Translations under genes and position numbers: made by a program
In this document: one piece after another, positions 51,227 to 58,497 of the stretch
Layout: each line of letters begins with the position of its first letter
Position numbering within the stretch: position 1 is the stretch's first letter
DNA from: Pseudolysinimonas sp051954455
GTDB taxonomy: Bacteria; Actinomycetota; Actinomycetes; Actinomycetales; Microbacteriaceae
Assembly (NCBI RefSeq): GCF_051954455.1
Contig: NZ_JBQCHS010000017.1
Coordinates: 1-64,000, forward strand
Direction: 5' to 3'
DNA length: 64,000 nucleotides
The notes under the pieces: generated by a model
The model's input: the letters and a program-made list of their open reading frames with translations, nothing else
What the model was told of the DNA's origin: nothing
The model's database searches: none

Positions 51227-51864
51227 CGCTCGGCGTCGGGCGCCGGGAGGATCCCGTCCTCCACCGCGCGCTGGTAGAGGTCGACCTTGGTGGCCGCGGG
51301 CCGGCCCGCGCGCACGTACTTCGCGCGGATCCGTCGGACGTAGTCGTCGACCGTCCCGACCGCGATGTGCATCTGCGCCGCGACCGCCTGCGCCTTGAGC
51401 CCGCGGGCGAACAGGCCGAGGACCGCCTGCTCCTGCGGGCTCAGGCCGGCGTCCGCCAGCTGCGGGTCGCCGTCGATCGCCGCGGCCCAGTCGGCCGACA
51501 TGCTGTCCTCCCCCGCGGCGACGCGGCGGATCGCCTCCGCGAGCGACGCCACCGGCTCGGACTTGCGGAGCAGCCCCGCGATGGGCGCCTTGGAGACCGA
51601 GCGGACGAGGTACGGACTCTCGGCCGAGGTCAGGACGAGCACCCGCGCGCCCTGCGCGTCGAGGCGCTCGACGTTCGCGACCGGCGAGGAGCCGTCGGCG
51701 AGTCGGAGGTCGAGGATCGCGACCTCGAACTCCGGATGGGCGGCGAGCACATCCGCGACGGTCGGCGCCGACCCGAGGAATTCGACTCCCTCGACGCGCG
51801 CGACCGCCTCCTGGACCGCGAGCGCGACGAGCTCGTGGTCGTCGATGAGCACCACTCGCGTCAC
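51223..51864 (-). CDS. LuxR/NarL family response regulator
   Basis: 213 residues. Receiver domain with acidic DD at 8-9, phosphoacceptor D52 in VAILDLRLADG and the Lys of LLRKSEP. The C-terminal helix-turn-helix is LSPQEQAVLGLFARGLKAQAVA (begin LSPQEQAVLGLFARG) with VGTVDDYVRRIRAKY. Starts at a GTG with TAAGGT six bases upstream. First gene of a three-gene set with the histidine kinase and the kinase-like membrane protein. Confidence 0.88.
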   Translation of the reverse strand: MTRVVLIDDHELVALAVQEAVARVEGVEFLGSAPTVADVLAAHPEFEVAILDLRLADGSSPVANVERLDAQGARVLVLTSAESPYLVRSVSKAPIAGLLRKSEPVASLAEAIRRVAAGEDSMSADWAAAIDGDPQLADAGLSPQEQAVLGLFARGLKAQAVAAQMHIAVGTVDDYVRRIRAKYVRAGRPAATKVDLYQRAVEDGILPAPDAER

Positions 51865-51870
51865 CCGGTC

Positions 51871-51876
51871 ACCTTA
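51871..51876 (-). promoter_or_regulatory. -10 hexamer of a probable leaderless promoter (response regulator)
   Basis: TAAGGT six bases before the GTG at 51864. Confidence 0.45.
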
Positions 51877-51958
51877 GCCGCGAACGGCGCCGCGACCCGA
51901 ACAAGTGCCTATGAAATCCGGGGCAGACAGGACGCTCCGGTTCCATGAGACTCGGCCC

Positions 51959-52129
51959 ATGCCCATCAGGCGACCCGAGACCGCCGTCGAGCCCAGTCGT
52001 ACCCTGCGCATCGCACGCGCCTGCGAGCAGCCGACGTGCGGCGCCGTGTACTACGTCGCGGTGGGCGCGGTCGGCGCCGTCTGCCCGGTGTGCGAGGGGC
52101 GGCGCTCCGACTTCCAGCTGTCCGCATGA
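51959..52129 (+). CDS. Small possible zinc-binding protein
   Basis: 56 residues. After a basic N-terminus it has ACEQPTCGAVYYVAVGAVGAVC-type spacing: two Cys pairs (C-x4-C and C-x2-C) separated by 14 residues, as in a small zinc ribbon, then a short polar tail. No ribosome site or -10 is obvious, and an in-frame ATG lies 54 bases upstream. It ends four bases before the 3' end of the oppositely oriented tRNA gene. The regular cysteine pattern suggests it is real. Confidence 0.5.
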   Translation: MPIRRPETAVEPSRTLRIARACEQPTCGAVYYVAVGAVGAVCPVCEGRRSDFQLSA

Positions 52130-52132
52130 TCG

Positions 52133-52206
52133 TGGGCCCTGAGGGACTCGAACCCCCGACACCTGCGGTGTAAACGCAGTGCTCTGACCAGCTGAGCTAA
52201 GAGCCC
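52133..52206 (-). tRNA. tRNA-Val (anticodon UAC)
   Basis: 74-base cloverleaf reading leftward: acceptor GGGCTCT / AGGGCCC with discriminator A, D-arm TAGCTCAGCTGGTCAGAGCA, anticodon stem CTGCG / CGCAG enclosing TTTACAC (anticodon TAC), and T-arm GGGGGTTCGAGTCCCTC. CCA is not encoded. Confidence 0.97.
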
Positions 52207-52231
52207 TCCAGCGCCACCGTACACTCGCACC

Positions 52232-52876
52232 ATGGTCGGCGCGGCACCTCTGAAGCCCGAGCACCGCTGGCCACCCGTCGCCGCCACCGCCGTCGCCGTC
52301 CTGCTCTACGCGTTCCTGCCCGACCGGTTCTCGTTCATCCCGTCCTGGGTGATGCCGGCCGTGGCGCTTGCCCTGGTCGTCCCGCTCATCGTCCTCAACC
52401 CGCGCCGGCTGACCCGCGAGGCGTGGTGGTCACGCGGTCTCGGCATCCTGCTGTCGTGCGTGATCCTCGCGGCCAACCAGGTGGCGGTCGTGGAGGCGAT
52501 CGTCGCCCTGCTCGATCCGAGCGTCAAAGGGCGGACGGTGCTCGTCGCCATGCTGCAGGTCTGGGTCACGGACGTCATCGTGTTCGCGCTCATCTACTGG
52601 GAGCTCGACCGCGGCGGCTCCGTCGCGCGCCGCTTGCGGCACGATCCCGACCGCATCCACGACTTCCGTTTCCCGCAGGAGGACAACGGCCCGACCCCGT
52701 GGAAGCCGGCATTCACCGACTACCTGTTCTTCTCCCTCTCCACGATGATGGCGTTCAGCCCGACGGATGTCATGCCGCTGTCGACGCGGGGCAAGGCGCT
52801 CATGGCGGCGCAATCGCTCACCGGGTTCGTCGTCCTGGCGCTCGTGATCTCGCGCGCCGTGAACATCCTGTCCTGA
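52232..52876 (+). CDS. Channel-like membrane protein, first of a tandem pair
   Basis: 214 residues with about five or six membrane helices. The C-terminal part reads DYLFFSLSTMMAFSPTDVMP followed by a final helix, which matches in layout the pore loop and inner helix of two-helix potassium channels (YFSxTTxTTVGYGDxxP), but with AFSPTD where the selectivity filter would be. DUF1345 proteins are distant look-alikes. The loop before it contains YWELDRGG and DFRFPQED. Its stop overlaps the start of a paralogue. Function unknown. Confidence 0.75.
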   Translation: MVGAAPLKPEHRWPPVAATAVAVLLYAFLPDRFSFIPSWVMPAVALALVVPLIVLNPRRLTREAWWSRGLGILLSCVILAANQVAVVEAIVALLDPSVKGRTVLVAMLQVWVTDVIVFALIYWELDRGGSVARRLRHDPDRIHDFRFPQEDNGPTPWKPAFTDYLFFSLSTMMAFSPTDVMPLSTRGKALMAAQSLTGFVVLALVISRAVNILS

Positions 52877-53577
52877 TGAACGCACCGCGGAAGCCGCAGC
52901 AACGCGCGGAGGCCGAGCGCCGGTGGCCGGTGGCCGTCGCGATCGCGGTCGCGCTGCTGCTCTACGGGCTGCTGCCCTCGACGTTCACGCCGGCGATCCG
53001 CTACGGCGTCGTCGCCGTGAGCACCGGGATCCTCGTCGCACTGATCTTCTTCAATCCGGCGCGCTTCGTCCGGGAGACGCGCTGGTCGCGGGTGCTGTCC
53101 GGCGTGCAGGCGCTCGTGCTGGTGGCGGGCAACCAGGTCGCGCTCGTGGAGCTCATCGTCCAGCTCGTCACGGCCTCGCACCAGAGCGGCCCGGGGCTCC
53201 TGCTCGCGGCCCTGCAGGTCTGGACGACGAACGTGATCGCCTTCGGTGTCCTGTACTGGGAGATGGACCGCGGCGGTCCGGTCGCCCGACGTCGGGACCA
53301 GCGGTCGGAGCTGCCGAGAGCCGACTTCCGATTCCCGCAGGACGAGGATCACGACACGATCGACGAGGTCCGGGCCGGCTCCTCGGAGAAGAGCGACTGG
53401 ATGCCCGGCTACCTCGACTACCTCTACTTCTCGGCCACCGACTCCATGGCCTTCAGTCCGACCGACGTCATGCCGCTCACGGCGCGCGCGAAGGCGCTCA
53501 TGCTCATGGAGGCGTTCGCCGGGTTCGTGATCCTCGCCCTGGTCATCGCGCGGGCGGTGTCGCTGCTGGGCGGCTGA
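52876..53577 (+). CDS. Channel-like membrane protein, second of a tandem pair
   Basis: 233 residues, clearly a paralogue of the preceding protein: shared segments are YWEMDRGGPVARR, ADFRFPQDE, DYLYFSATDSMAFSPTDVMP and a last helix with FVILALVIARAV. It has an extra 20 residues before the pore-like loop. The one-base TGATG overlap implies coupled translation, so the two may form a hetero-oligomer. The loop again lacks the TVGYGD filter of potassium channels. Confidence 0.75.
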   Translation: MNAPRKPQQRAEAERRWPVAVAIAVALLLYGLLPSTFTPAIRYGVVAVSTGILVALIFFNPARFVRETRWSRVLSGVQALVLVAGNQVALVELIVQLVTASHQSGPGLLLAALQVWTTNVIAFGVLYWEMDRGGPVARRRDQRSELPRADFRFPQDEDHDTIDEVRAGSSEKSDWMPGYLDYLYFSATDSMAFSPTDVMPLTARAKALMLMEAFAGFVILALVIARAVSLLGG

Positions 53578-53580
53578 CGG

Positions 53581-54477
53581 TCACGCCGCGGGCACGTCGT
53601 AGCCGCCGGCCGCGATGTCCTCCAGCAGCGTCGGCCCCGTCGGATCCCATCCGTAGCGCTCCCGCGTGAGGGCGCTCGAGGCACGCAGGTCGAGCGGCCA
53701 GAAGCGGCCCATCCAGCCGAAATGCTCCATCGCGTCCGCCGGGTCGATCGACGCCACCGGGAGTCCGAGCCGGTCACCGAGCGCCTCCGCGATCGTCTTC
53801 GTCGGCACGCCCTCCTCCGCCACGGCGTGGATGCGCGTCGCGACCTCCGGCGACTCGATCGCGAGCCGTACGAGCCGGGCAGCGTCGTCGCGGTGCACCG
53901 CGCCCCAGGCCTGCGACCCGTCGCCGACGTAGGCCGCGACGCCCGTGCGCCGCGCGATCTCCGCGAGGACCCGGATGAAGCCGTGGTCGCCGCCCGTGCC
54001 GTGCACCGTCGGGGCGAACCGGGCGAGGATCGGGTGGATGCCGCGGTCGGCGAGCCGCAGCGCCGCGTGCGCGTTCGCGTTCCGGGCCTCGGCCGCGCCC
54101 TCGTCGTCCTCGGTGGACGGCCGCCCCTGAGCCAGGCCGGCCACGCCGGAGGCGATCACGAGGACCTCGCCGCCCTCCCGTGCGAGCGCGTCGCCGATGG
54201 TGTCGATCGCCGCCCGATCGATCTCCACCGAGCGCAGGAAGTCGTCGAAGGCATGGACGAATGCGAGGTGGACGACCCCGTCGGCGCCGGAGGCGGCCTC
54301 CCGCAGGACGTCCAGATCCGTCAGCTCGCCGCGCACGACCTCCGCTCCGAGCGCGGCGATCGTCGCGGCGGACTCGTCGGACCGCGCGAGTCCCACGACC
54401 TCGTGCCCCGCGCCGATCAGCTCCCGGGTGACGCCGGACCCGATCCAGCCCGATGCGCCGGTGATGAAGTACCTCAT
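53581..54477 (-). CDS. NAD(P)-dependent SDR/epimerase-like oxidoreductase
   Basis: 298-residue extended short-chain dehydrogenase fold. Nucleotide-binding GASGWIGSGVTRELI is at 7-21 with VVGLARS and the Asp of LTDLDV. The usual YxxxK is not obvious; the aligned region reads RNANAHAALRLADRG, so activity may be non-classical. The ATG at 54477 is chosen because GGAGG lies 6 bases upstream. Divergent from a TetR gene with two palindromes between them; the regulator probably represses it. Substrate unknown. Confidence 0.85.
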   Translation of the reverse strand: MRYFITGASGWIGSGVTRELIGAGHEVVGLARSDESAATIAALGAEVVRGELTDLDVLREAASGADGVVHLAFVHAFDDFLRSVEIDRAAIDTIGDALAREGGEVLVIASGVAGLAQGRPSTEDDEGAAEARNANAHAALRLADRGIHPILARFAPTVHGTGGDHGFIRVLAEIARRTGVAAYVGDGSQAWGAVHRDDAARLVRLAIESPEVATRIHAVAEEGVPTKTIAEALGDRLGLPVASIDPADAMEHFGWMGRFWPLDLRASSALTRERYGWDPTGPTLLEDIAAGGYDVPAA

Positions 54478-54493
54478 GTGAACCTCCATTGCC

Positions 54494-54544
54494 ATGTCAG
54501 TGTCTGACATCGGAGACGCTAGCACTGATGTCAGCGACTGTCAT
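54494..54544. promoter_or_regulatory. Two TetR operators between the SDR and TetR genes
   Basis: ATGTCAG-TGT-CTGACAT at 54494-54510 (perfect 7-bp arms) and ATGTCAG-CGA-CTGTCAT at 54528-54544 (one mismatch), centres 34 bp apart. The first covers the region just before the SDR start, the second lies 4 bases before the -10 of the TetR gene. Confidence 0.75.
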
Positions 54545-54548
54545 GTCA

Positions 54549-54554
54549 TACGAT
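54549..54554 (+). promoter_or_regulatory. -10 hexamer of a probable leaderless promoter (TetR gene)
   Basis: TACGAT six bases before the ATG at 54561; the second operator lies just upstream. Confidence 0.5.
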
Positions 54555-54560
54555 CGCAGC

Positions 54561-55124
54561 ATGGTCCGATGGGAGCCCGATGCGGCCGGGCGGCTGCGGC
54601 GTGCGGCCGCCGAGCTCTTCGTCGAGCGCGGCGTCGAGGCGACCACGGTCGCCGCGATCGCGGAGCGGGCCGGCGTGACCGAGCGCACGTTCTTCCGTCA
54701 TTTCGCCGACAAGCGCGAGGTGCTGTTCGGCGACGGCGTCCGGTTCACGTCCCTGTTCGTCGACCCGGTGCGCGACGCTCCCCCGGACGCGTCACCGCTC
54801 GACGCGGTCGCCGCCGGCGTCCGGGCGTCCGCCGCGTTCTTCCCCGATGAGCGGCGGGCCGACTCGCGCATCCGCGGGCGGATCATCGCCGACAACCCCG
54901 GCCTGCAGGAGCGGGAGCTCCTCAAGATGGACGCGATCGCCGCGTCGATCGCCGACGCCCTTCGCGAGCGCGGAGTCCCCGACCCCGCCGCGACGATCGT
55001 CGCCCGCGCCGGCGTGGCGGTCTTCAGCGCGGCATTCGTGGCCTGGCTGCGTGAGGACGAGACCCGCGAGATGGGCGAGCTGATCGAGGACGGCCTGCGC
55101 GAGCTCCGCGCGATCGCCTCCTAG
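54561..55124 (+). CDS. TetR family regulator of the divergent SDR gene
   Basis: 187 residues. Helix-turn-helix at about 12-55: AAELFVERGVEATTVAAIAERAG (begin AAELFVERGVEATTV) and VTERTFFRHFADKREVLF. The ligand domain is short and Ala/Arg-rich. The ATG at 54561 (MVRWEPD) is chosen over one 18 bases upstream because of the -10 at six bases and because relatives begin this way. Ends four bases into the convergent peroxiredoxin gene. Ligand unknown. Confidence 0.85.
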   Translation: MVRWEPDAAGRLRRAAAELFVERGVEATTVAAIAERAGVTERTFFRHFADKREVLFGDGVRFTSLFVDPVRDAPPDASPLDAVAAGVRASAAFFPDERRADSRIRGRIIADNPGLQERELLKMDAIAASIADALRERGVPDPAATIVARAGVAVFSAAFVAWLREDETREMGELIEDGLRELRAIAS

Positions 55125-55594
55125 GCGGCGGGGGCGAGGACCTCGGCGAGCGCCTCTCGATACGACTCGATCGACCGCGGCTCGCCGGGGGCCGTGATGA
55201 AGGAGGCGCGGATCACGCCGTCGGCGTCGATCACGAACGTCGCCCGGTTGGCGAAGCCCTTCTCCTCGAGGAAGACGCCGTACTCCTTCGCGACCGCGCC
55301 GTGCGGCCAGAAGTCCGCGAGCAGGGTGAAGTCGTAGCCCTCCTGCTCCGCCCAGGCGCGGAGGGAGGCCTTGGAGTCGACCGAGATCCCGAGCAGCTCG
55401 ACGCCCTGCTGCTGGAAAAGCGCGAGGTTGTCGCGGATCGCGCACAGCTCCCCCGTGCAGACGCCCGAGAAGGCGAGCGGGAAGAAGACGAGCACGACCG
55501 GACGCACGCCGCGGAAGTCGCTCAACCGGACATGCTCGCCGTACTGGTTGGCGAGATCGAAGTCGGGAGCGCGGGTGTCGTTCTCAAGGGCCAC
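55121..55594 (-). CDS. Peroxiredoxin (AhpE-like)
   Basis: 157 residues from a GTG. Thioredoxin-fold peroxidase reducing H2O2 and organic hydroperoxides. The peroxidatic Cys is C46 in PLAFSGVCTGEL, with the conserved Arg later in NRATFVIDADG. The block FPLAFSGVCTGELCAIRD resembles M. tuberculosis AhpE, which is also encoded close to aceE. AhpE is a one-Cys enzyme, but here a second Cys (C51) follows five residues later and might act as resolving residue. The stop overlaps the TetR gene end. Confidence 0.9.
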   Translation of the reverse strand: MALENDTRAPDFDLANQYGEHVRLSDFRGVRPVVLVFFPLAFSGVCTGELCAIRDNLALFQQQGVELLGISVDSKASLRAWAEQEGYDFTLLADFWPHGAVAKEYGVFLEEKGFANRATFVIDADGVIRASFITAPGEPRSIESYREALAEVLAPAA

Positions 55595-55752
55595 GGCTGG
55601 CGATCCTACGCTCGCCGGTCCGGAGTCGCCGGAGGTTCTAGACTCGATTCCGCCACACGGCGCCCGGCCGCAACCCGGCACGGACTCCCCAACTCCCCGC
55701 CACCGCCCGTCATCCGGGCGCGCGCGGGACGCACACTCGGAAGAGGTCAGCG

Positions 55753-58479
55753 GTGACGGTGAACGACCAGGACCCGTACTCGGTGGAGCACACCGACCAG
55801 GATCCCGAGGAGACGCAGGAGTGGCAGGAGTCGCTCGACGCGCTCGTCGCCGAGAAGGGCCACGAGCGCGGCCGTGAGGTGATGCTCTCGCTGCTGAAGC
55901 GGTCCAAGGACCTCCAGCTGGGTGTCCCCATGGTGCCGACCACCGACTACATCAACACGATCGCGCCCGAGAACGAGCCCGCGTTCCCCGGCGACGAGGA
56001 GCTCGAGCGCCGCTACCGCGCGTGGATCCGCTGGAACGCCGCGATCACCGTGCACCGCGCCCAGCGCCCCGGCATCGCGGTCGGCGGCCACATCTCGACG
56101 TACGCGTCGTCGGCCGCGCTGTACGAGGTCGGCCACAACTGGTTCTTCCGCGGCAAGGACCACCCGGGCGGCGGGGACCAGGTCTTCTACCAGGGCCACG
56201 CCTCCCCCGGCATGTACGCCCGCGCCTGCCTCGAGGGCCGGCTCTCGACCGCGCAGCTCGACGGATTCCGCCAGGAGAAGAGCCAGGCCCCGAACGGCCT
56301 GAGCTCCTACCCGCACCCGCGCCTCATGCCGGAGTTCTGGGAGTTCCCGACCGTGTCGATGGGCCTCGGGCCGATCAACGCGATCCACCAGGCGCAGCTG
56401 AACAAGTACCTCACCAACCGCGGCATCAAGGACGCGTCCGATCAGCACGTCTGGGCGTTCCTCGGCGACGGTGAGATGGACGAGGTGGAGTCGCGCGGCG
56501 CCCTGCAGTGGGCCGCGAACGACAAGCTCGACAACCTGACGTTCGTCATCAACGCGAACCTGCAGCGCCTCGACGGGCCGGTCCGCGGCAACGGCAAGAT
56601 CATCCAGGAGCTGGAGTCGTTCTTCCGCGGCGCCGGCTGGAACGTCATCAAGGTCATCTGGGGCCGCGAATGGGACGAGCTGCTCGCCCGCGACACCACG
56701 GGCGCGCTGGTGAACCTGATGAACCGCACGCCGGACGGCGACTACCAGACCTACAAGGCCGAGTCGGGCGCCTACGTGCGCGAGAACTTCTTCGGCCGCG
56801 ACCCGATCACCGCGAAGATGGTCGAGGGCTACACCGACGAGCAGCTCTGGAACCTCAAGCGCGGCGGCCACGACTACCGCAAGGTGTTCGCGGCGTTCAA
56901 GTCGGCGATGGAGCACAAGGGGCAGCCGACCGTCATCATCGCGAAGACGGTCAAGGGCTACGGCCTCGGCCCGAGCTTCGAGGGGCGCAACGCGACCCAC
57001 CAGATGAAGAAGCTCACGCTCGACAACCTCAAGGAATTCCGCAACGCGATGCGCATCCCCATCACGGATGCGCAGCTCGAGGAGAACCCCTACCAGCCGC
57101 CGTACTACCACCCCGGCGAGGACGACCCGGCGATCCGGTACCTCCAGGAGCGCCGGCGCGAGCTCGGCGGCTACGTGCCCGAACGACGCTCCAAGTACAC
57201 GCAGATCACGCTGCCGGAGGGGTCGGCGTACGACGTCGTCAAGAAGGGCTCCGGCAAGCAGGAGGTCGCGACGACCATGGCGTTCGCGCGGCTGCTGAAG
57301 GACCTGCTGCGGGCGCCGGACTTCGGCAACCGGATCGTGCCGATCATCCCGGATGAGGCGCGCACCTTCGGCATGGACGCCTACTTCCCGACAGCGAAGA
57401 TCTACAACCCGAACGGCCAGCACTACACCTCGGTCGACCGCGAGCTGCTCCTCGCCTACAAGGAGAGCCCGCAGGGCCAGATCATCCACACCGGCATCAA
57501 CGAGGCGGGCGCCTTCTCGGCCTTCACCGCGGTGGGCACCAGCTACGCCACCCACGGGCAGCCGCTCATCCCGGTCTACGTCTTCTACTCGATGTTCGGA
57601 TTCCAGCGCACGGGCGACGCGATGTGGGCGGCGGGCGACCAGATGGCGCGCGGCTTCATCATCGGCGCGACCGCGGGCCGCACGACGCTGACCGGCGAGG
57701 GCCTGCAGCACGCCGACGGCCACTCGCACCTGCTCGCCTCGACCAACCCGGCGGTCGTGTCCTACGACCCGGCCTACGGCTACGAGATCGGGCACATCGT
57801 GCGCGCGGGCATCGAGCGGATGTACGGCGAGAACAGCACGGACCCGAACGTCATGTACTACCTGACGGTCTACAACGAGCCGATGCCGCAGCCGGCCGAG
57901 CCGGAGGACGTCGACGTCGAGGGCATCGTCCGCGGCATCCACCGCCTCAAGCAGGCGGACAATCTCGGGCCGAAGGCGCAGATCCTCGCCTCCGGCGTGG
58001 GTGTGCCGTGGGCGCTCGAGGCGCAGGAGCTGCTCGCGCGCGACTGGAACGTCGCGGCGGACGTGTGGTCGGTGACCTCCTGGACGGAGCTGCGCCGCGA
58101 CGGCGTCGCCGCCGACGAGCACAACTTCCTGCACCCGGGCGAGGCGCCGCGGATCCCGTACCTGTGGTCGAAGCTGCAGGGGTCCGAGGGGCCGTTCGTC
58201 GGCGTCTCCGATTACATGCACGCGGTGCCCGACCAGGTGCGCGCGTTCATCCCCGGTGACTACCTCACGCTCGGCGCCGACGACTTCGGCTTCAGCGACA
58301 CGCGCGCGGCGGCGCGGCGGCACTTCTTCATCGACGGACCGTCGATCGTGGTGCGCACCCTGCAGGCGCTCGCCCGGCGGGGTCAGGTCGACCCGGCGGC
58401 CGTCGGTCAGGCGATCGAGAAGTACCGCCTGTTCGACGTGACGGCGGGCACGAGCGGCTCCGCGGGCGGGGAGAGCTAA
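55753..58479 (+). CDS. aceE: Pyruvate dehydrogenase E1 component, homodimeric type
   Basis: Thiamine-diphosphate enzyme that decarboxylates pyruvate and loads acetyl groups onto E2. 908 residues, the length of the AceE type rather than the two-subunit type. GDGEMDEVESRGALQWAAND near residues 237-256 contains the ThDP/Mg motif (GDG-x-NN equivalent ending in INANLQRLDG), with HPGEDDPAIRYLQERRRELGG mid-protein (only the first half is diagnostic) and the C-terminal transketolase-like domain. GTG start with GAGGTCAG upstream. It would work with SucB and LpdA. M. tuberculosis Rv2241 is the counterpart, also followed by the FasR-type gene. Confidence 0.96.
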   Translation: MTVNDQDPYSVEHTDQDPEETQEWQESLDALVAEKGHERGREVMLSLLKRSKDLQLGVPMVPTTDYINTIAPENEPAFPGDEELERRYRAWIRWNAAITVHRAQRPGIAVGGHISTYASSAALYEVGHNWFFRGKDHPGGGDQVFYQGHASPGMYARACLEGRLSTAQLDGFRQEKSQAPNGLSSYPHPRLMPEFWEFPTVSMGLGPINAIHQAQLNKYLTNRGIKDASDQHVWAFLGDGEMDEVESRGALQWAANDKLDNLTFVINANLQRLDGPVRGNGKIIQELESFFRGAGWNVIKVIWGREWDELLARDTTGALVNLMNRTPDGDYQTYKAESGAYVRENFFGRDPITAKMVEGYTDEQLWNLKRGGHDYRKVFAAFKSAMEHKGQPTVIIAKTVKGYGLGPSFEGRNATHQMKKLTLDNLKEFRNAMRIPITDAQLEENPYQPPYYHPGEDDPAIRYLQERRRELGGYVPERRSKYTQITLPEGSAYDVVKKGSGKQEVATTMAFARLLKDLLRAPDFGNRIVPIIPDEARTFGMDAYFPTAKIYNPNGQHYTSVDRELLLAYKESPQGQIIHTGINEAGAFSAFTAVGTSYATHGQPLIPVYVFYSMFGFQRTGDAMWAAGDQMARGFIIGATAGRTTLTGEGLQHADGHSHLLASTNPAVVSYDPAYGYEIGHIVRAGIERMYGENSTDPNVMYYLTVYNEPMPQPAEPEDVDVEGIVRGIHRLKQADNLGPKAQILASGVGVPWALEAQELLARDWNVAADVWSVTSWTELRRDGVAADEHNFLHPGEAPRIPYLWSKLQGSEGPFVGVSDYMHAVPDQVRAFIPGDYLTLGADDFGFSDTRAAARRHFFIDGPSIVVRTLQALARRGQVDPAAVGQAIEKYRLFDVTAGTSGSAGGES

Positions 58480-58497
58480 GCCCCCGGGCTGCGTTCG

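Noticed and set aside
52133..52206. tRNA-Val as an integration site of a mobile island covering the neighbouring genes
   Set aside because: No integrase is nearby, and I see no duplicate of the tRNA 3' end elsewhere in the window.
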